Assembly: GCA_947034895.1 (NCBI GenBank)
Contig: OX344762.1
Coordinates: 498,501-562,500 of the forward strand
Origin: Rhytidiadelphus loreus
Taxonomy: Eukaryota > Streptophyta > Bryopsida > Hypnales > Hylocomiaceae
Direction: 5' to 3'
Length of the DNA stretch: 64,000 nucleotides
Positions 21,146-32,907 of this stretch are shown here, one piece after another. A program made the position numbers and the translations under genes. The first letter of the stretch is position 1. Every line of letters starts with the position of its first letter. The notes below the pieces were generated by a model. The model was not told the DNA's origin. It ran no database searches and was given only the letters and a program-made list of their open reading frames with translations.

Positions 21146-22820
21146 AGCTATTATGGATTCCGACAATTGCATATGTTGGTGGAGCTTTTTTGGCTCAAGG
21201 CATGGGAAGGGTCTACATGATGGAGCTGGAGGGTGATTGCAAGAAAGACCAAACGATTTTGGTAGCGTTTGGTCAAAAACTGCGTTTTTTCTACCCAATA
21301 CTAAGAGTACTAGAAGTACTACAAAATGGAGCAATCTCAGCCGTTGATCTGAAAAATCAATGGCCAACAGTACTTTTGAATACTTTATAATACTGAAACA
21401 GTAACAGTACTACTTAAAAAAAATGACAGTTTGTCACAGAAAGTAGATAAAATTAAATAAAATTAATAAAAATTAGAAAATCATGAATAAAAAAAACTAA
21501 AACTTGTCCATTTATAAAGACTTGATAGTGATTACATTTCACCAAAACTAAAAGTTGAAACCATCATGAAAGTTTAGAGTGCTATGTACAAGGGACCCCT
21601 ATTTGCATGCATGTTGAGGACAAAGAATTGTGTTTTTTTTAAAACCCTTTGGTAGGCATATGCCCATCTAGTGTGGGAATAGGCCACAAAAAGTCAAGTC
21701 AACATCATGTTTTTTGGATACTTCATAGTACTAAAAAACCCTAAATTGTAAAGTGTGACAAATTTGCTAAATTGATATTTAATTATAAAATTATTTTTCA
21801 ATTTTTTTGAAAAATAACAAATCTCATGTTTTCTAAGTTAGAAATCTTCCATAAAAATTTCAAGTCCATTGACTTCAATTTCCAAAAGTTACAACCAAAA
21901 CCAACTCCGTCACTTCAATTGTGACGCCTCATAGGACCAGTCTTTCTTGCAATCACCCTAGAGCCGTTGTGAAACGATTCATCTGCCAAGCTTAGCTCAA
22001 TCGTGAAAGCCCTGAGTTTTCAAATGCTACCTAAGTTGTGGACATGTTGCATGAGAAATTGTCTTGCAGGCCAGAAACCTGTTACACTGGGACAAACCGA
22101 AGAGATGTGACTTGAGTATTTTGGCACATTTCAAAAACAACATTTGCTGCACAACGAGAGACTTTGTTCACGACCATGGCCGTTGCTAGAACCCGAAATG
22201 TGCACTCCATCCGATTTATAAATGCTATTTCCACCAATAAGTTGTTGACAAAGAGTTTGGCTTACTTTTGTTGCTTTTGCTTGGATTGTAAGTGGGACAA
22301 ATGTGAAAATGTAGCTTGGACGCTTAGGTGGAATGTAGAGGTTCTTATTCCTAACAATGTAGTGCATGTCCGATCAACTATTTCCGAAAACTTTGATGGC
22401 AAATTGTGGGTAGATTATAGTGGAGATGGGAAAGTCCTAACCGGTTGCATTGAACTCGGTGAGAACTTTGCAACCAATGCTGAAGAAGACAATGATGGGA
22501 ATGTGGATTTTGAAGTTCTGATGTGCACAAAGCCAGCCTTCATAGTTCTAAAATCTTTCACTTGCCCTCGGGGTCAAGCATTCTTAGTGGAAGATCTATG
22601 TGTAGGTGAATTATATTATCAGAGATATAGTGCTGACACACGGAACTATATGCTTCTTCAGAAGTCCCAAGTTACTCATCTACATGCTTCCTAGGTGATG
22701 GCAGTCAAATTCCCCATGGAGCCGCAAGATTACCGAGTGTCGGGCAATGACATGGTGTACAAACTAGGGGAACATGCTGCTGTTGGAATTCGAAGTGCCA
22801 CTACTGTGCTAGAGTCCTAA
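21146..22820 (+). pseudogene. DDE-like transposase, copy 2 (C-terminal part, split by a MITE)
   Basis: The left piece reads WWSFFGSRHGKGLHDGAG (to 21231), the equivalent of HGKGEWDGAR in copy 1. The frame is broken by the 726-bp MITE and resumes after 21963 with VVKRF, NAT, VVDMLHEKL, matching VGKRALAA and NATDVVDFLEEK of copy 1. From about 22164 it aligns to copy 1 through CFCLDCKWDKCEN, ENFATNAEEDNDG and KFPM to about 22820. It carries TAG and TGA codons and small shifts. The first two catalytic motifs are missing because gag-like element C lies immediately upstream. Retention of HGKG-x2-DG-A-G in both copies marks it as a family signature. Confidence 0.7.
21232..21957 (-). mobile_element. 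726-bp MITE inserted in transposase copy 2
   Basis: The ends are GGTGATTGCAAGAAAGACC and its inverted counterpart with one mismatch. Flanks are CTGGAG on the left and CTAGAG on the right, a 5-6 bp target duplication with one later change. Removing the element with one flank copy restores the transposase reading GAGAVVKR, so the insertion site is certain. The right 470 bases match the element end at 1456-1925 in inverted orientation, and a GACAAACTGTC word at about 21430 matches its subterminal motif. It is therefore a deletion derivative of that transposon. Confidence 0.85.
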
Positions 22821-22970
22821 TAGGAGGGTTTGTAGTACTATAGATTTTTTTTAAGTGTAGAGATAGCTTGTGTATAGTGTATTGGTTGAGTACATTTTGT
22901 AGATGCATTGTACCATTGCAGTGCTAACTTAGTGCAATCATGTTGTAAGGAAAATTGTATCAACATGTTA

Positions 22971-25660
22971 ATGCTTTAGTAAGTATTGCTTGTATATTTA
23001 TTTAGGTAGGCTAGAGTAGGACAATCATGCTATAAAGGGCAGTTTCAGAGGTTCAATTCCTCCGTGATTGATCTTTCATTCCAATTTTAAAACAAACTCA
23101 ATGCATTCCAGTGCATTCTAGTGTATAATTCAAACTTGAACAATTGTTTGTTGCAATATTTTGACCTGGTTAGAAATGGTTGAACCTTCCGGGATTTTGT
23201 GGGTGTTATAGTACTATGTTGTTTAAATGCAAGGTTAAACACTTTATTGGTCCCTTGAGGAACATGGCATCATACAAGTTGTTCAAGTAACTGTGATGTA
23301 TGCTTCCAATTTTTAGATTCAGGCTGACATGTGGATGTCACCCAATTATTTCCAAAATTTGGTGTATTCATATAAAAGACATTAGACTTTGGATCCCATT
23401 TCGAAAACAAGGGTGTTTAAACATTTGGACATTGTAATTTCCCCCCCAAAATGCGCAAGAAATTTGGGCCAGATTCTTCTTTATCATTAATTTTGAAGAG
23501 ATTTAATGACATTTAATGACCCAAAAATCAAAAGTACAGTACAAATCCAGCTAAGAATTTTAAGAATTCACTCACAAGGCCACAAAATGTTGAATGCATC
23601 AGACCAAAAAAAGGAAGAGGTTTCTGTCCTTTGTCCCCTAAGTCATTGAACATGTAAAAGTGATTTGAGTGTTTCTAGCTTCATTTCCCCTAAAAAAAAT
23701 AAAGATGTTTATGTGCTTATGGTTCTTATTTCACAAATGTGAACAAAATAAAATTATAAATGTAGAATATTGTACCTCGGTTGTTCACAGTTCATGAATG
23801 TGAACCTCTAAAAATATATGAATGTGAAATAAGTGCTTAGGGCCTACTACTTCAATGGTTCATATAATTTGTGAACCCAAAAGAATATATAAATGCTAAA
23901 TAAGAACTTAGGGCCCACTACTTTAATGGTTCACATAATTTGTGAACCCCTAAAAATATATAAATGTTAAATAAGAGCTTAGGGCCCACTACTTCAATGG
24001 TTCCCATTTATTCCTATTTTTTATTTAGTGCAAAATTTGTTGACTTGTGTATTACTGTTTTTTAGATTTAAGATCTTTGTCTAAAGTACGTTAAATTTAT
24101 TTGTCATTTGTTGCAATTCCATCTTATTCTTTGACAAGGATAATGAAATTGATAACTTCCCATTTTTCTTCCGGAATTGTGACCTTTCAAATTTCCTAAA
24201 AAAGTTGGGCTTCCCCACATGAAAATAGAACACAATCAAATTTGTTTTGTATTCATTCATTGAAGTGTAGTGTCCCTATTTACAAATGGTAAAATTGAAG
24301 GGCACACATTTTTACATTAATACTTTTTTGGGTGGTTCACATTCGTGAACCAAGAACAAGCGGGGCACAACATTTACATTTTTTTTTTTTTATTGTGATA
24401 TGTGAACCATTGAAGTAGCACTTAGGCCCAAAGCACGTAATTAACATTTATATATTTTTTGGGGTTTACATATTATGTGAACCAAATGTTGAAGTAGTGG
24501 GCCCTAAGCACTTATTTAACATTCATATATTTTTTGGGTTCACAAATTATGTGAAATATTGAAGTAGTACTTGGGCCCTATGCACGTATTTAACATTTAT
24601 ATATTTTTAGGGGTTCACAAATTATGTGAACCATTGAAGTAGTGGGCCCTAAGCTCTTATTTAACATTTATATATTTTTAGGGGTTCACAAATTATGTGA
24701 ACCATTAAAGTAGTGGGCCCTAAGTTCTTATTTAGCATTTATATATTCTTTTGGGTTCACAAATTATATGAACCATTGAAGTAGTAGGCCCTAAGCACTT
24801 ATTTCACATTCATATATTTTTAGAGGTTCACATTCATGAACTGTGAACAACCGAGGCACAATATTCTACATTTATAATATTTTTTTGTTCACATTTGTGA
24901 AACAAGAACCATAAGCACATAAACATCTCTATTTTTTATAGGGAAAATGAAGCTAGAAATATTAAAATCACTTTTACATGTTCAATGACTTGGAGGACAA
25001 AGGACAGAAACCTCTTCCTTTTTTTGGTCTGATGCATTCAACATTTTGTGGCCTTGTGAGTGAATTCTTAAAATTCTTAGCTAGATTTGTACTGTACTTT
25101 TGATTTTTGGGTCATTAAATGTCATTAAATCTCTTCAAAATTAATGATAAAGAAGAATCTGGCCCAAATTTCTTGCGCATTTTGGGGGGGAAATTACAAT
25201 GTCCAAATGTTTAAACACCCTTGTTTTCGAAATGGGATCCAAAGTCTAATGTCTTTTATATGAATACACCAAATTTTGGAAATAATTGGGTGACATCTAC
25301 ATGTCAGCCTGAATCTAAAAATTGGAAGCATACATTACAACTACTTGAACAACTTGTATGATGCCATGTTCCTCAAGGGACCAATAAAGTGTTTAACCTT
25401 GCATTTAAACAACATAGTACTATAACACCCACAAAATCCCGGAAGGTTCAGTCATTTCTAACCAAATCAAAATATTGCAACAAACAATTGTCTAAGTTTA
25501 AATTGTACACTAGAGTGCACTAGAATGCATTGAGTTTGTTTTAAAATTGGAATGAAAGATCAATCACGGAGGAATTGAACCTCTGAAACTGCCCTTTATA
25601 GCATGATTGTCCTACTCTAGCCTACCTAGATAAATATACAAGCAATACTTACTAAAGCAT
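22971..25660. mobile_element. Foldback element with about 1-kb inverted arms
   Basis: The left arm (22971 to about 24000) and right arm (about 24640 to 25660) are long, highly similar inverted copies, starting ATGCTTTAGTAAGTATTGC at both ends. Paired landmarks are GGTTCAATTCCTCC (23050 and 25572), GCGCAAGAAATTTGGGCCAG (23453 and 25168) and CATTTTGTGG (about 23588 and 25050). The arms carry a 71-bp tandem repeat next to an AT-rich loop. No coding frame. I cannot define a target duplication. The whole would extrude as a large hairpin. Confidence 0.85.
23820..24860. repeat. 71-bp tandem repeat in inverted blocks
   Basis: Three units on the left (the word CTTAGGGCCYACTAC at 23836, 23907 and 23978, period 71) and about six inverted units on the right (the word GGGCCCTA at about 24424, 24499, 24573, 24644, 24715 and 24786, period 71-75). 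Each unit contains TTCACATAATTTGTGAACC, itself a palindrome. The unequal number of units in the two arms shows that the array changes length after the element forms. Confidence 0.85.
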
Positions 25661-26503
25661 GAATAACTTCAACAACTTGCCAATGCCAACACAGTTTACC
25701 TCATGAACTTCACAAAGAACTTGGGCAGTTACCCCAAAATTGCACCCTCATTTGTATAATGCACAAATAATTACTTTTTCTTGGATTTTCAAGGTAATGA
25801 CTTCATCAACAACTCCATCATTACAATAGTTGGACCAGCCTATCTAGATCTTCCAACCCTAAATACCCTTATGCAATCTAAACTTACCTTGCAGCATTTC
25901 CTAAATATATCACAAATGTCTAAGCTAAAATTCACAGACAAAGGAAGATAATCCAAAAATGCAAAAAGGATCCTAATTGGAGGGCTTTCCTTTCTGGAGT
26001 CCATGGCATGTAATCCATGCCATCAAAATTATTTTGTGCATAGGGGTCTAACTTGGACTTCTTTTGCTTTCTTGCCAACTTCTGACTATAAACATTACCT
26101 TTTTCAATCACACACCTGATATTTTGGTCACCTACAGGCACTTTCTTGATCCTCTGTATGCCAATTCCTCCACCTAACACATTTGTAGGCTCGGACCTTG
26201 TTCCACCTTCAGAAGAACATTCTTGAACTTCTTCTTTGCGTGCAGGCTCTTCACTTGTAGGGGGGAGCCCTTTCTTCACGCCAAACCGCCTTCTCTTGCC
26301 TTCAGCATCTAACTTTTGTGGACTAACCACCTCCTTTTCGGCATCAACTTCTTTCTGCTTCTTTCCAGTGTCAATTGAAGTGACCACTTCGGGTTTCCTT
26401 GGCTTCTGCATCTCATTCCCTTTGCTTCCGACCAAAGGGCTCGTTGTACCAATCATCGAAGGCAATCTTGGCTCCAATTTCGAGTAAGGCAGACCGGTTT
26501 GCT

Positions 26504-27971
26504 CTAAGTCCAGTGGTAAACAAAATGCAAGGTCAATAAGTAAGTTTGTTACCTCCTAAGTCTTCTACTGAACGATGTAATCAAATGGGCTTCAAGAACA
26601 ATGAAGTTTACCAAAAAAACGCAAACTTGTGGTAGCTTTAAGTACTTGTAGATGTAATCTCGAAGATCACCCAAACTGAAATTTCCCAAATAGTAATCCA
26701 GGTTTGATTCCCATATCTCAAGAATTTTGAAGTTTTTTATGGAAGCTCAATTCAGATGCTGTGAGTACCAACAAGTAGAATCAACCAGGCCCATGCTCAA
26801 CACAACTTGAGGAACTCAACCGCAACAAGAATTCAATAACTTGAATTACGAAACATGTCATCAAGCGGGGCCCCAAAACATTCATGTTGAAAAATATGTG
26901 ATGAAATAACATTTCAGTACCTTCAAGTACCCAAGGATGTAATCCAAAGATCTAAACACCCTTCAAATTCTACAACATGCAATCAAAAGAGACCTCAAAG
27001 TACCTAGACAACCTTACAGCTCAATACTTTTGTAATCAAAGTGAGTTTGATTAGCTCCGAGTACCAGCATGTAGTAATGACCAAGCTTGAACAACCTTTA
27101 ACTTCCCAAAATGTCTTGAAATGGAAATTCACTACCTTGAAGTACTAAAAGTATTATGAAACAAGACCCTAGAACCTTGAAGACTGGAAACATGTGATGA
27201 AATAACATTTCAATAACTTTAAGTACCCAAGGATGTAATCCAAAGACCTAAACAACCTTCAAATTCTACAACATGCAATCAAAAGAGACCTCAAAGTACC
27301 TAGACAACCTTATAGCTCAATACTTTTGTAATCAAAGTGAGCTTGAATAGCTCCAAGTACCAGCATGTAGTAATGACCAAGCTTGAACAATCTTTAACTT
27401 CCCAAAATGTCTTGAAATGGGAATTTCCGAATTTACTACCTTGAAGTACTGAAAGTGTCATGAAACAAGACCCTAAACCTTGAATACCGTAAATATGTGA
27501 CCATAAACAAGATTTCAATACCTTCCAAGTGCCCATAGACGTAATCCAAAGGCTAAACAGCCTTGAAGTCTAGAACTTTGTGATCAAAGAGGATTTGAGT
27601 ACCTTAACAAAGTTTTAGTTCGGAATTTCCTAAACCAAAGAAATCTTAAGTACCTTGAAGTACAAACAAACAAAATTACATGTGCTTGAAGAACCTTGGA
27701 GTTCAAACAATACTACCAAATCCAAACTCAATACCTCGAATTAACAAAGATGTAATCCCTTAAACTTAAACAATCTCCAAGTTCAAAATTGTACAAAGAA
27801 AGTAAGAAACATGACTGCATTAGCAAATTTTAGAAGTTTCAAGTATCCAAACTGAATTGCAAACCTCTACTAACCTTTAAACTTCAAAAATCACTGATCA
27901 AAGTGGATCTGATTGCCTCCAATTACAAAACAATGTTACAATGCTTAGGAATAGGGGATTTTGGGACTCAC
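26504..27971 (-). other. Intron of the zinc-finger-like gene, with repeats of about 300 bp
   Basis: A 1468-bp phase-1 intron. It holds at least two near-identical tandem units of 296 bp (starting TGTGATGAAATAAC at 26897 and 27193) and a diverged third from 27496. Each unit repeats AAGTACC, GAGTACC and CCTTGAAGTAC words, so the intron is rich in GTAC, like the transposase intron at 8525-9525. Confidence 0.65.
26897..27560. repeat. About 300-bp tandem repeat
   Basis: Two near-identical units (26897-27192 and 27193 to about 27495), sharing CATGCAATCAAAAGAGACCT and TACCAGCATGTAGTAATGAC, and a partial third unit with lower similarity. Confidence 0.8.
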
Positions 27972-29451
27972 CTTCTTCATTGGAGACAGTGGAAGGAAGT
28001 TTCTGTTGTTGGTCCTTCCTTGGCTTATAACCAGATTGAATCCACCAACTAGGATGCATTTCTTGGCCACAATCTTTGAAACAACATTTTCTTGAATTTG
28101 AGAAATGGGCATTGGCACACCAAGAATGATAACCATGTCTACAAGATGCAACCTTACAATCCCACTCAGGTTCAAATGATTTACCACAAAAAGCACAAGG
28201 ATGAGAGATGATACAACACTCTTCTACCCCTGTAAGGGTGCCGTTTAGGTTGTCACCCTGCCGCAAGCGTGGAAGCGTAATTTCCAGATCATGGCCATTC
28301 TTGAACAAGACCAGTTGGCCCTTCACAGCTTCCCTTTGCCGGTGGAGCACCTGAAAACTTTTCTTTGCAGCATTTTCTGCATTGACAACAGAATTGGCTT
28401 TCTCACTGGCCTTCTCGTGCTCCACCTCTCCGTCAGCCAACATCTCCAAAAATGCATTGACCACTCCAAATTGAGCATCTAATTTCCTCATCAAAGAACC
28501 AACACTGGGCAAACTGTCGAATTGGACCTCAGAATCTTCAAGTGCAGAGGCCTTCATCACATTCACTTCAACTTCTAATTGTTGAAGCTTGGTAGAGTCT
28601 GTTCAAAGCATCTGTTGGCGATCTGCAAGCTGCGCATCCGCCCGTATAGGATCCAAAGCACCTTGTTCCCTCTTCTGAGTAAGCACCTCTAAAGTCGTTG
28701 AAGCGGTTTTGACTTCCTCGTCCAATAGACTCAGAAATTTGGACCACTCAATAATAAGACACCCAGTATCCAATCGACTGAGCGCGCTTGGAGGAAGCAT
28801 ATCGACAATGCGGTTGTTCTTCTCACCGCACTCACGATGAACTTGGTTTCTGCGAATCTTGGGCTTCTCCTCGTCGTTCGTATCGGAGTCAATGTGCACA
28901 GCTGCAGTGAGAGCGGATCCTAACCTTTGACTTTGTTTCTTTGCCAATCTTTCTTCTCTACAAATGCGGTCATGTATGCCCCACTCTCCGAAAACCGCCC
29001 AATTCACAAGTACAAGAGCGTCTTTCTTCATACATGTGAAGCCCCGTGCCTCTGCCTTGTTGATGGTGTGTATCCTTGGTACCACCGTCTTCTGGTGACA
29101 AATCATCCAAATCTATTCGATCTCCTTGCAAACATCTTCATTGTCATCGTGATTGTAGTGATAGGCGTTCTTCCTGTTCACAGGCCCAAACCATCTCTCA
29201 ACCTCAGCCTCTGTACAATCTTTTTCTATCTTCAATTTCTTTGGAGACTTTCCTCTATTCGATAGACCATACACTAATTCGAACGTTTTCCGAGAAATAG
29301 GTAAACGTCCATTGAAAACAAGGTTGGGCTCCTCGGCGTACAGAAGTGGAACCCAAGTACTAACAGCATTCTCAATTTTTACTTTGACACTATACTCCTC
29401 AACCGCAACCAGATCATCCTTACAACCCTCACTGCCGCTATCTTCAAACAT

Positions 29452-32021
29452 TGAAAAAGAACGCTAACGTCTCACACTCCAAATTCCAACTTGTAAAAAT
29501 GAGCAAGAAATCATCAAAACTTCACGTACAGGGAGACGCACAAAATTCACGTACAAGCGCAAAACGTGACGAAAAAGAAGACTAAACCCTAAACCCTCCA
29601 CGTTCTAGACCCTAGCAGCCAATCGGCTCGATCCTGCCGCACATCTCCCATCCCATCGACGAGCGACAACAGCCCAACTGCTTGAACAACCCCTGAACTG
29701 CCCATTTCGGCAGGCATTTAATTTTACATTTGATTGTAATAATGGCCATCCAGCCGCTCATCTCCCAATACATCAATGGCTGACAGAAATTTGTTCAAGA
29801 TTGAGAGTACATCAGATTTACATTAAATTTATGTATTCCACCCATACAAGGTAGTTTAGGAACAATGACTTTTGCCAAAAATGAGCCACTCAACCATGCA
29901 TTCACCTTGTACTGTATTCTTCCGTTTTCTTTTAGAATGAGTGAAGGTGCTTCTTGCATTTGTAATTACTGCAAGTGCAGCGCATCACAAGAGTTTGTTC
30001 CATTTTAGAATTTTAGCCATTCATGCAAGATCATGAGAAGTGCACTTCTGTTTGTGAAGCCGCTAGACATTGTAAAAGCAGTAATTGTTGGCCATAATAT
30101 TTACTAGTAATGCAGTAATTGATCAATTTAAAAAGAAAAATGTGTCGCCTACACATGATCATGCTAGTACAACCGCCGCTTCAGATGTTAGTCGGACAAC
30201 CATCATTTGCTTCACTTATGACTACCATACTACAGTTGTAGCTGAGAATGACATGTGGCACATTTGTGCACATCTACCGATGTAACACGTATTCCTACAG
30301 AAAGTTGTACATCCTTTCTTCAGAATTTAATAATCACAGGGTGTCATTTTTATAATGGAGAGGGAAGGCACTAAAAGAAGCCTCCTCTTCACTTGGGCAA
30401 CTTCTAATTTCTGACCGAATAAAGGAATATCCTTTATATTTTTCAGCCCGGCACATTGGTCTCTAGCTTCAATCCAGATGTGTCTCTAGCTTCAATCCAG
30501 ATGTGTCTCTAGCTTCACAGATTTTTCAAAAATACATAATAGCACCAAAACCGTCGCTGTAACCAGGGAAAGGTGCCAAACTCATGTGAGATGTTCCCAT
30601 AAATTGGATGAATGAAACTTCAAACTCCTCCGCTGTTGGCAACTGACACACTCTGTACGTCGTCCACTTTGTGGACGTCGGACTGAGCGCTTGGGGGTTA
30701 AGTGAGTGGTCGGCTGTGGGGTTAGTTGGGGAGATGAAGAAGGTCGTGGAGGAAGGCGAAGTGAAGTATTTGAGACTTTCAGAGGCTTCAGCATCGGAGA
30801 TTCGATCGACGAGTCCATGCGGTGCACCCCATCACTGCTCTGCGAATTGAGTGGTCTCTTTGGGTTCGGGATGACTGTGGAAGACAGAATCATTCCCACT
30901 TGTAGGTACCGTTACATAATGTTGTTTCTTCACACTTCGAAGCTAGACTCCTGTTTGTCTTTCTTTTGGGCTCGATTAGAGAGGCGAAGGAATTTTAGTG
31001 CCGGTAGTTGCTGCTTTTGTGATGAATGTTGAGTTGCTCTTCTTTGAATTTGACTGTTTTGAATTGTTAGCTGACCTCGTATGGGGTGCTTAGAGTTTGG
31101 ATTTGTCTCATGGAGGGAGTTAGGGTCTGACATTGTGCCATACAGTCCCTTGGAGCGTGACTTCTTGCTGACAGTATAAAGCTAGAGGATCTCAGTGACA
31201 ATGATTTCCGTAAAGTGAGCATAAATCTCTTTTTTTCGCCCTGAATCCTATGACAGCACGTATTGGGTTCTGCTGTTCAACAAAAGCTTTACTTTCACCG
31301 ATTATCTCACTTTTCTGGATCAGGACTTGGTCCAGATAACACCTTGTTCACTGCACATGGACGAAGAGACTCTTGCTCTTCCAAGTTGATGGGATTGCTT
31401 TGATATGCTTAAGCGGAACGGGCATATGAGTAAAATAACTGAATTTCGATATCTTTGTGTAGCTTCCTCAGTTGGGGTTAAAATTCCAACATTTGCTTCA
31501 GAATACATCCTTGGTGTGCATGACCTTCGTAGGATGTTGATGTCGATGTGTGCGATAGCGCACCCGTTTGTTACGAGAAGTTTTCATGACGAACTTTTTT
31601 AGCAATTTAAATTTAATTCAACAGCGGAACATTGATATGGCATGCACCATAGCAGGACACATGTGACCCCGGAGTAGCATTACCCTTGGGGTTGAAGCTA
31701 CAATTTGTAAGCTTTCTACCTTGTAGTAACGTGTCTCCTGGGTCCCTGCATAGGGATTTTCCCTTAGGAGTTGACATTTCTTAGTGTACTTTTTTTTTGT
31801 AGTAATTTAGAGGGTTTTCACAACCAGAAATTAGGGGGCAAGTTGATACTGGAACTTATGCAGTGGGAGAGTATACATAGAGAACTGATGGCCATCTTCT
31901 CTCTGATATCCCCAGTCTGACAAGATACCCCAGATTGCTAGTCTTTTCTCATAGTTTCAAAAGGGTTAGAAAGTAGAAGTGGCATGGTAAGTTCCTCTGC
32001 CTTCAAAGTACTGCACAATTT
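29452..32021. other. Unassigned intergenic sequence
   Basis: It holds overlapping unrecognised frames on both strands (minus 30582-30899, plus 30706-31032), none with a known domain. A 23-bp tandem repeat lies at 30460-30522. Composition is more balanced than in the repeat regions, so an old gene may be hidden, but I cannot support exons. The first 150 bases are the GC-rich upstream region of the zinc-finger-like gene on the minus strand. Confidence 0.4.
30460..30522. repeat. 23-bp tandem repeat
   Basis: TCTCTAGCTTCAATCCAGAT followed by GTG, two full units and a partial third (starts at 30460, 30483 and 30506). Confidence 0.85.
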
Positions 32022-32198
32022 GTGTTGCAAGGACAGGAGTTGCGCCTCAATGAAACTGAGTGCTGCCGAACCCTTGTCATTAAAATTTTCCTTAAATTTT
32101 CCTATGTGTTTGGAACTAAGGATTGTATGCTACAAACTGCTGAAGGCGATGCTGCTGAAGGCGATGGCTACATTGGTGCTGCCGATTCTACTGAGTCT

Positions 32199-32303
32199 AC
32201 ACTGAATAGTGAAATTAGGTTGCCCCACACTAATTTCTCATATCTAACACTTTCAGACATGGTCAACTATAGTCTGGGGCAACCTAATTTCACTATTTAG
32301 TGT
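32199..32303. repeat. 32-bp inverted repeat with 41-base loop
   Basis: 32199-32230 and 32272-32303 are complementary apart from two mismatches, centred on GTGAAATTAGGTTGCCCC. The hairpin would have a 32-bp stem. It could be a very short MITE or a small-RNA-like foldback. It lies within an otherwise open frame (32022-32300) that I do not recognise. Confidence 0.8.
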
Positions 32304-32469
32304 ACGTTTGAGACCAGAGACGATATAATTGCTGATTCTGGAATTGTACCTTCGAGGAGATGGTCTTGGTCTACTTTGGTAATCTCTACTGCATACGGAG
32401 CTCCAATTCTTGCACGCAAATCAAAAATGATATTGAAAGGAATGTTGTACTTCGTGTTCATTAGAGAAA

Positions 32470-32907
32470 ATGCATGAACTTCAGAAAGTCGTCGCTAATA
32501 GTGACAGCGGTGTCAATTTCTGTTACGAACTTGACCTACTTCAGAAATCAAATGCTTCAAAACTAGACACTTTGGCAATCACGAAGGAGTCACGACGAGT
32601 AAAAGGGCGAACCATGTATCTGTGTAAAAATTCAAGGCACAGTCTGCTGTTGATATCTTTCGCAAGCAGAGTATCAGCCGTGCCCGACAATCTGCACGCA
32701 AAGAGACGTACTCAGCATGAGAAATTAGTAGAAATTGAGCAGGATGAGAAATTGGGAGAATGCATACGAGTGTTGCAACAGCCTTTGATGTATGCACAAG
32801 CCTCCAAGGGGGGCAAACTTGTAAGCTTTGAAGGTCCTTCACCAAATTATGGGAAAATTACACTGTCTATATATATGGTGCGTGCCCTATGTCACCAAAT
32901 CCAGTGA
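32470..32907 (+). CDS. Unrecognised open frame of 145 codons
   Basis: Starts with ATG (MHELQKVVANSDSG) and is rich in Lys, Arg, Leu and Ser, with a possible helix around AKRRTQHEKLVEIEQDEKLG. I do not recognise a family. Upstream plus-strand frames at 32022-32300 have a similar character, and together they may be remains of an old gene. A TATATA run follows inside the 3' end (near 32870), and no promoter or splice structure is clear. Confidence 0.25.
   Translation: MHELQKVVANSDSGVNFCYELDLLQKSNASKLDTLAITKESRRVKGRTMYLCKNSRHSLLLISFASRVSAVPDNLHAKRRTQHEKLVEIEQDEKLGECIRVLQQPLMYAQASKGGKLVSFEGPSPNYGKITLSIYMVRALCHQIQ

Larger units (their letters stand above)
25932..29451 (-). pseudogene. Two-exon protein with a Cys/His zinc-finger-like domain, two nonsense codons
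   Basis: Exon A is 29451-27972 and exon B 26503-25932, joined across a GT-AG intron (GAAG/GTGAGT to GACTTAG/AG). The joined frame is 684 codons. It is one frame apart from TAG at 29115-29113 and TGA at 28605-28603, both explained by C-to-T changes of CAG and CGA. The N-terminal third has LVFNGRLPISRKTFELVYGL and an acidic stretch; the middle is a coiled coil (28700-28350). Near the end of exon A is a metal-binding module CAFCGKSFEPEWDCKVASCR, HGYHSWC, KCCFKDCGQEMH, a RING/PHD-like Cys-His pattern I cannot assign to a named family. Exon B is basic and Lys/Arg/Glu-rich. I do not know its function; it may be a host gene remnant or carried by a transposon. Confidence 0.6.

Noticed and set aside
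21190..21390. 66-codon open frame
   Set aside because: It runs out of frame over the transposase HGKG motif and into the MITE terminus, so it is a chance frame.
1456..21957. A single 20-kb composite transposon bounded by the inverted GGTGATTGC sequences
   Set aside because: The right copy is a complete 726-bp MITE with both its own ends and a target duplication within transposase copy 2, so its match to the left end is family homology and not a matching pair of termini.
23050..23085. tRNA-like or SINE-like B box (GGTTCAATTCC) in the foldback arms
   Set aside because: It matches the B-box consensus, but I find no A box at proper distance, no cloverleaf, and no poly-A tail. Kept only as a landmark of the arms.
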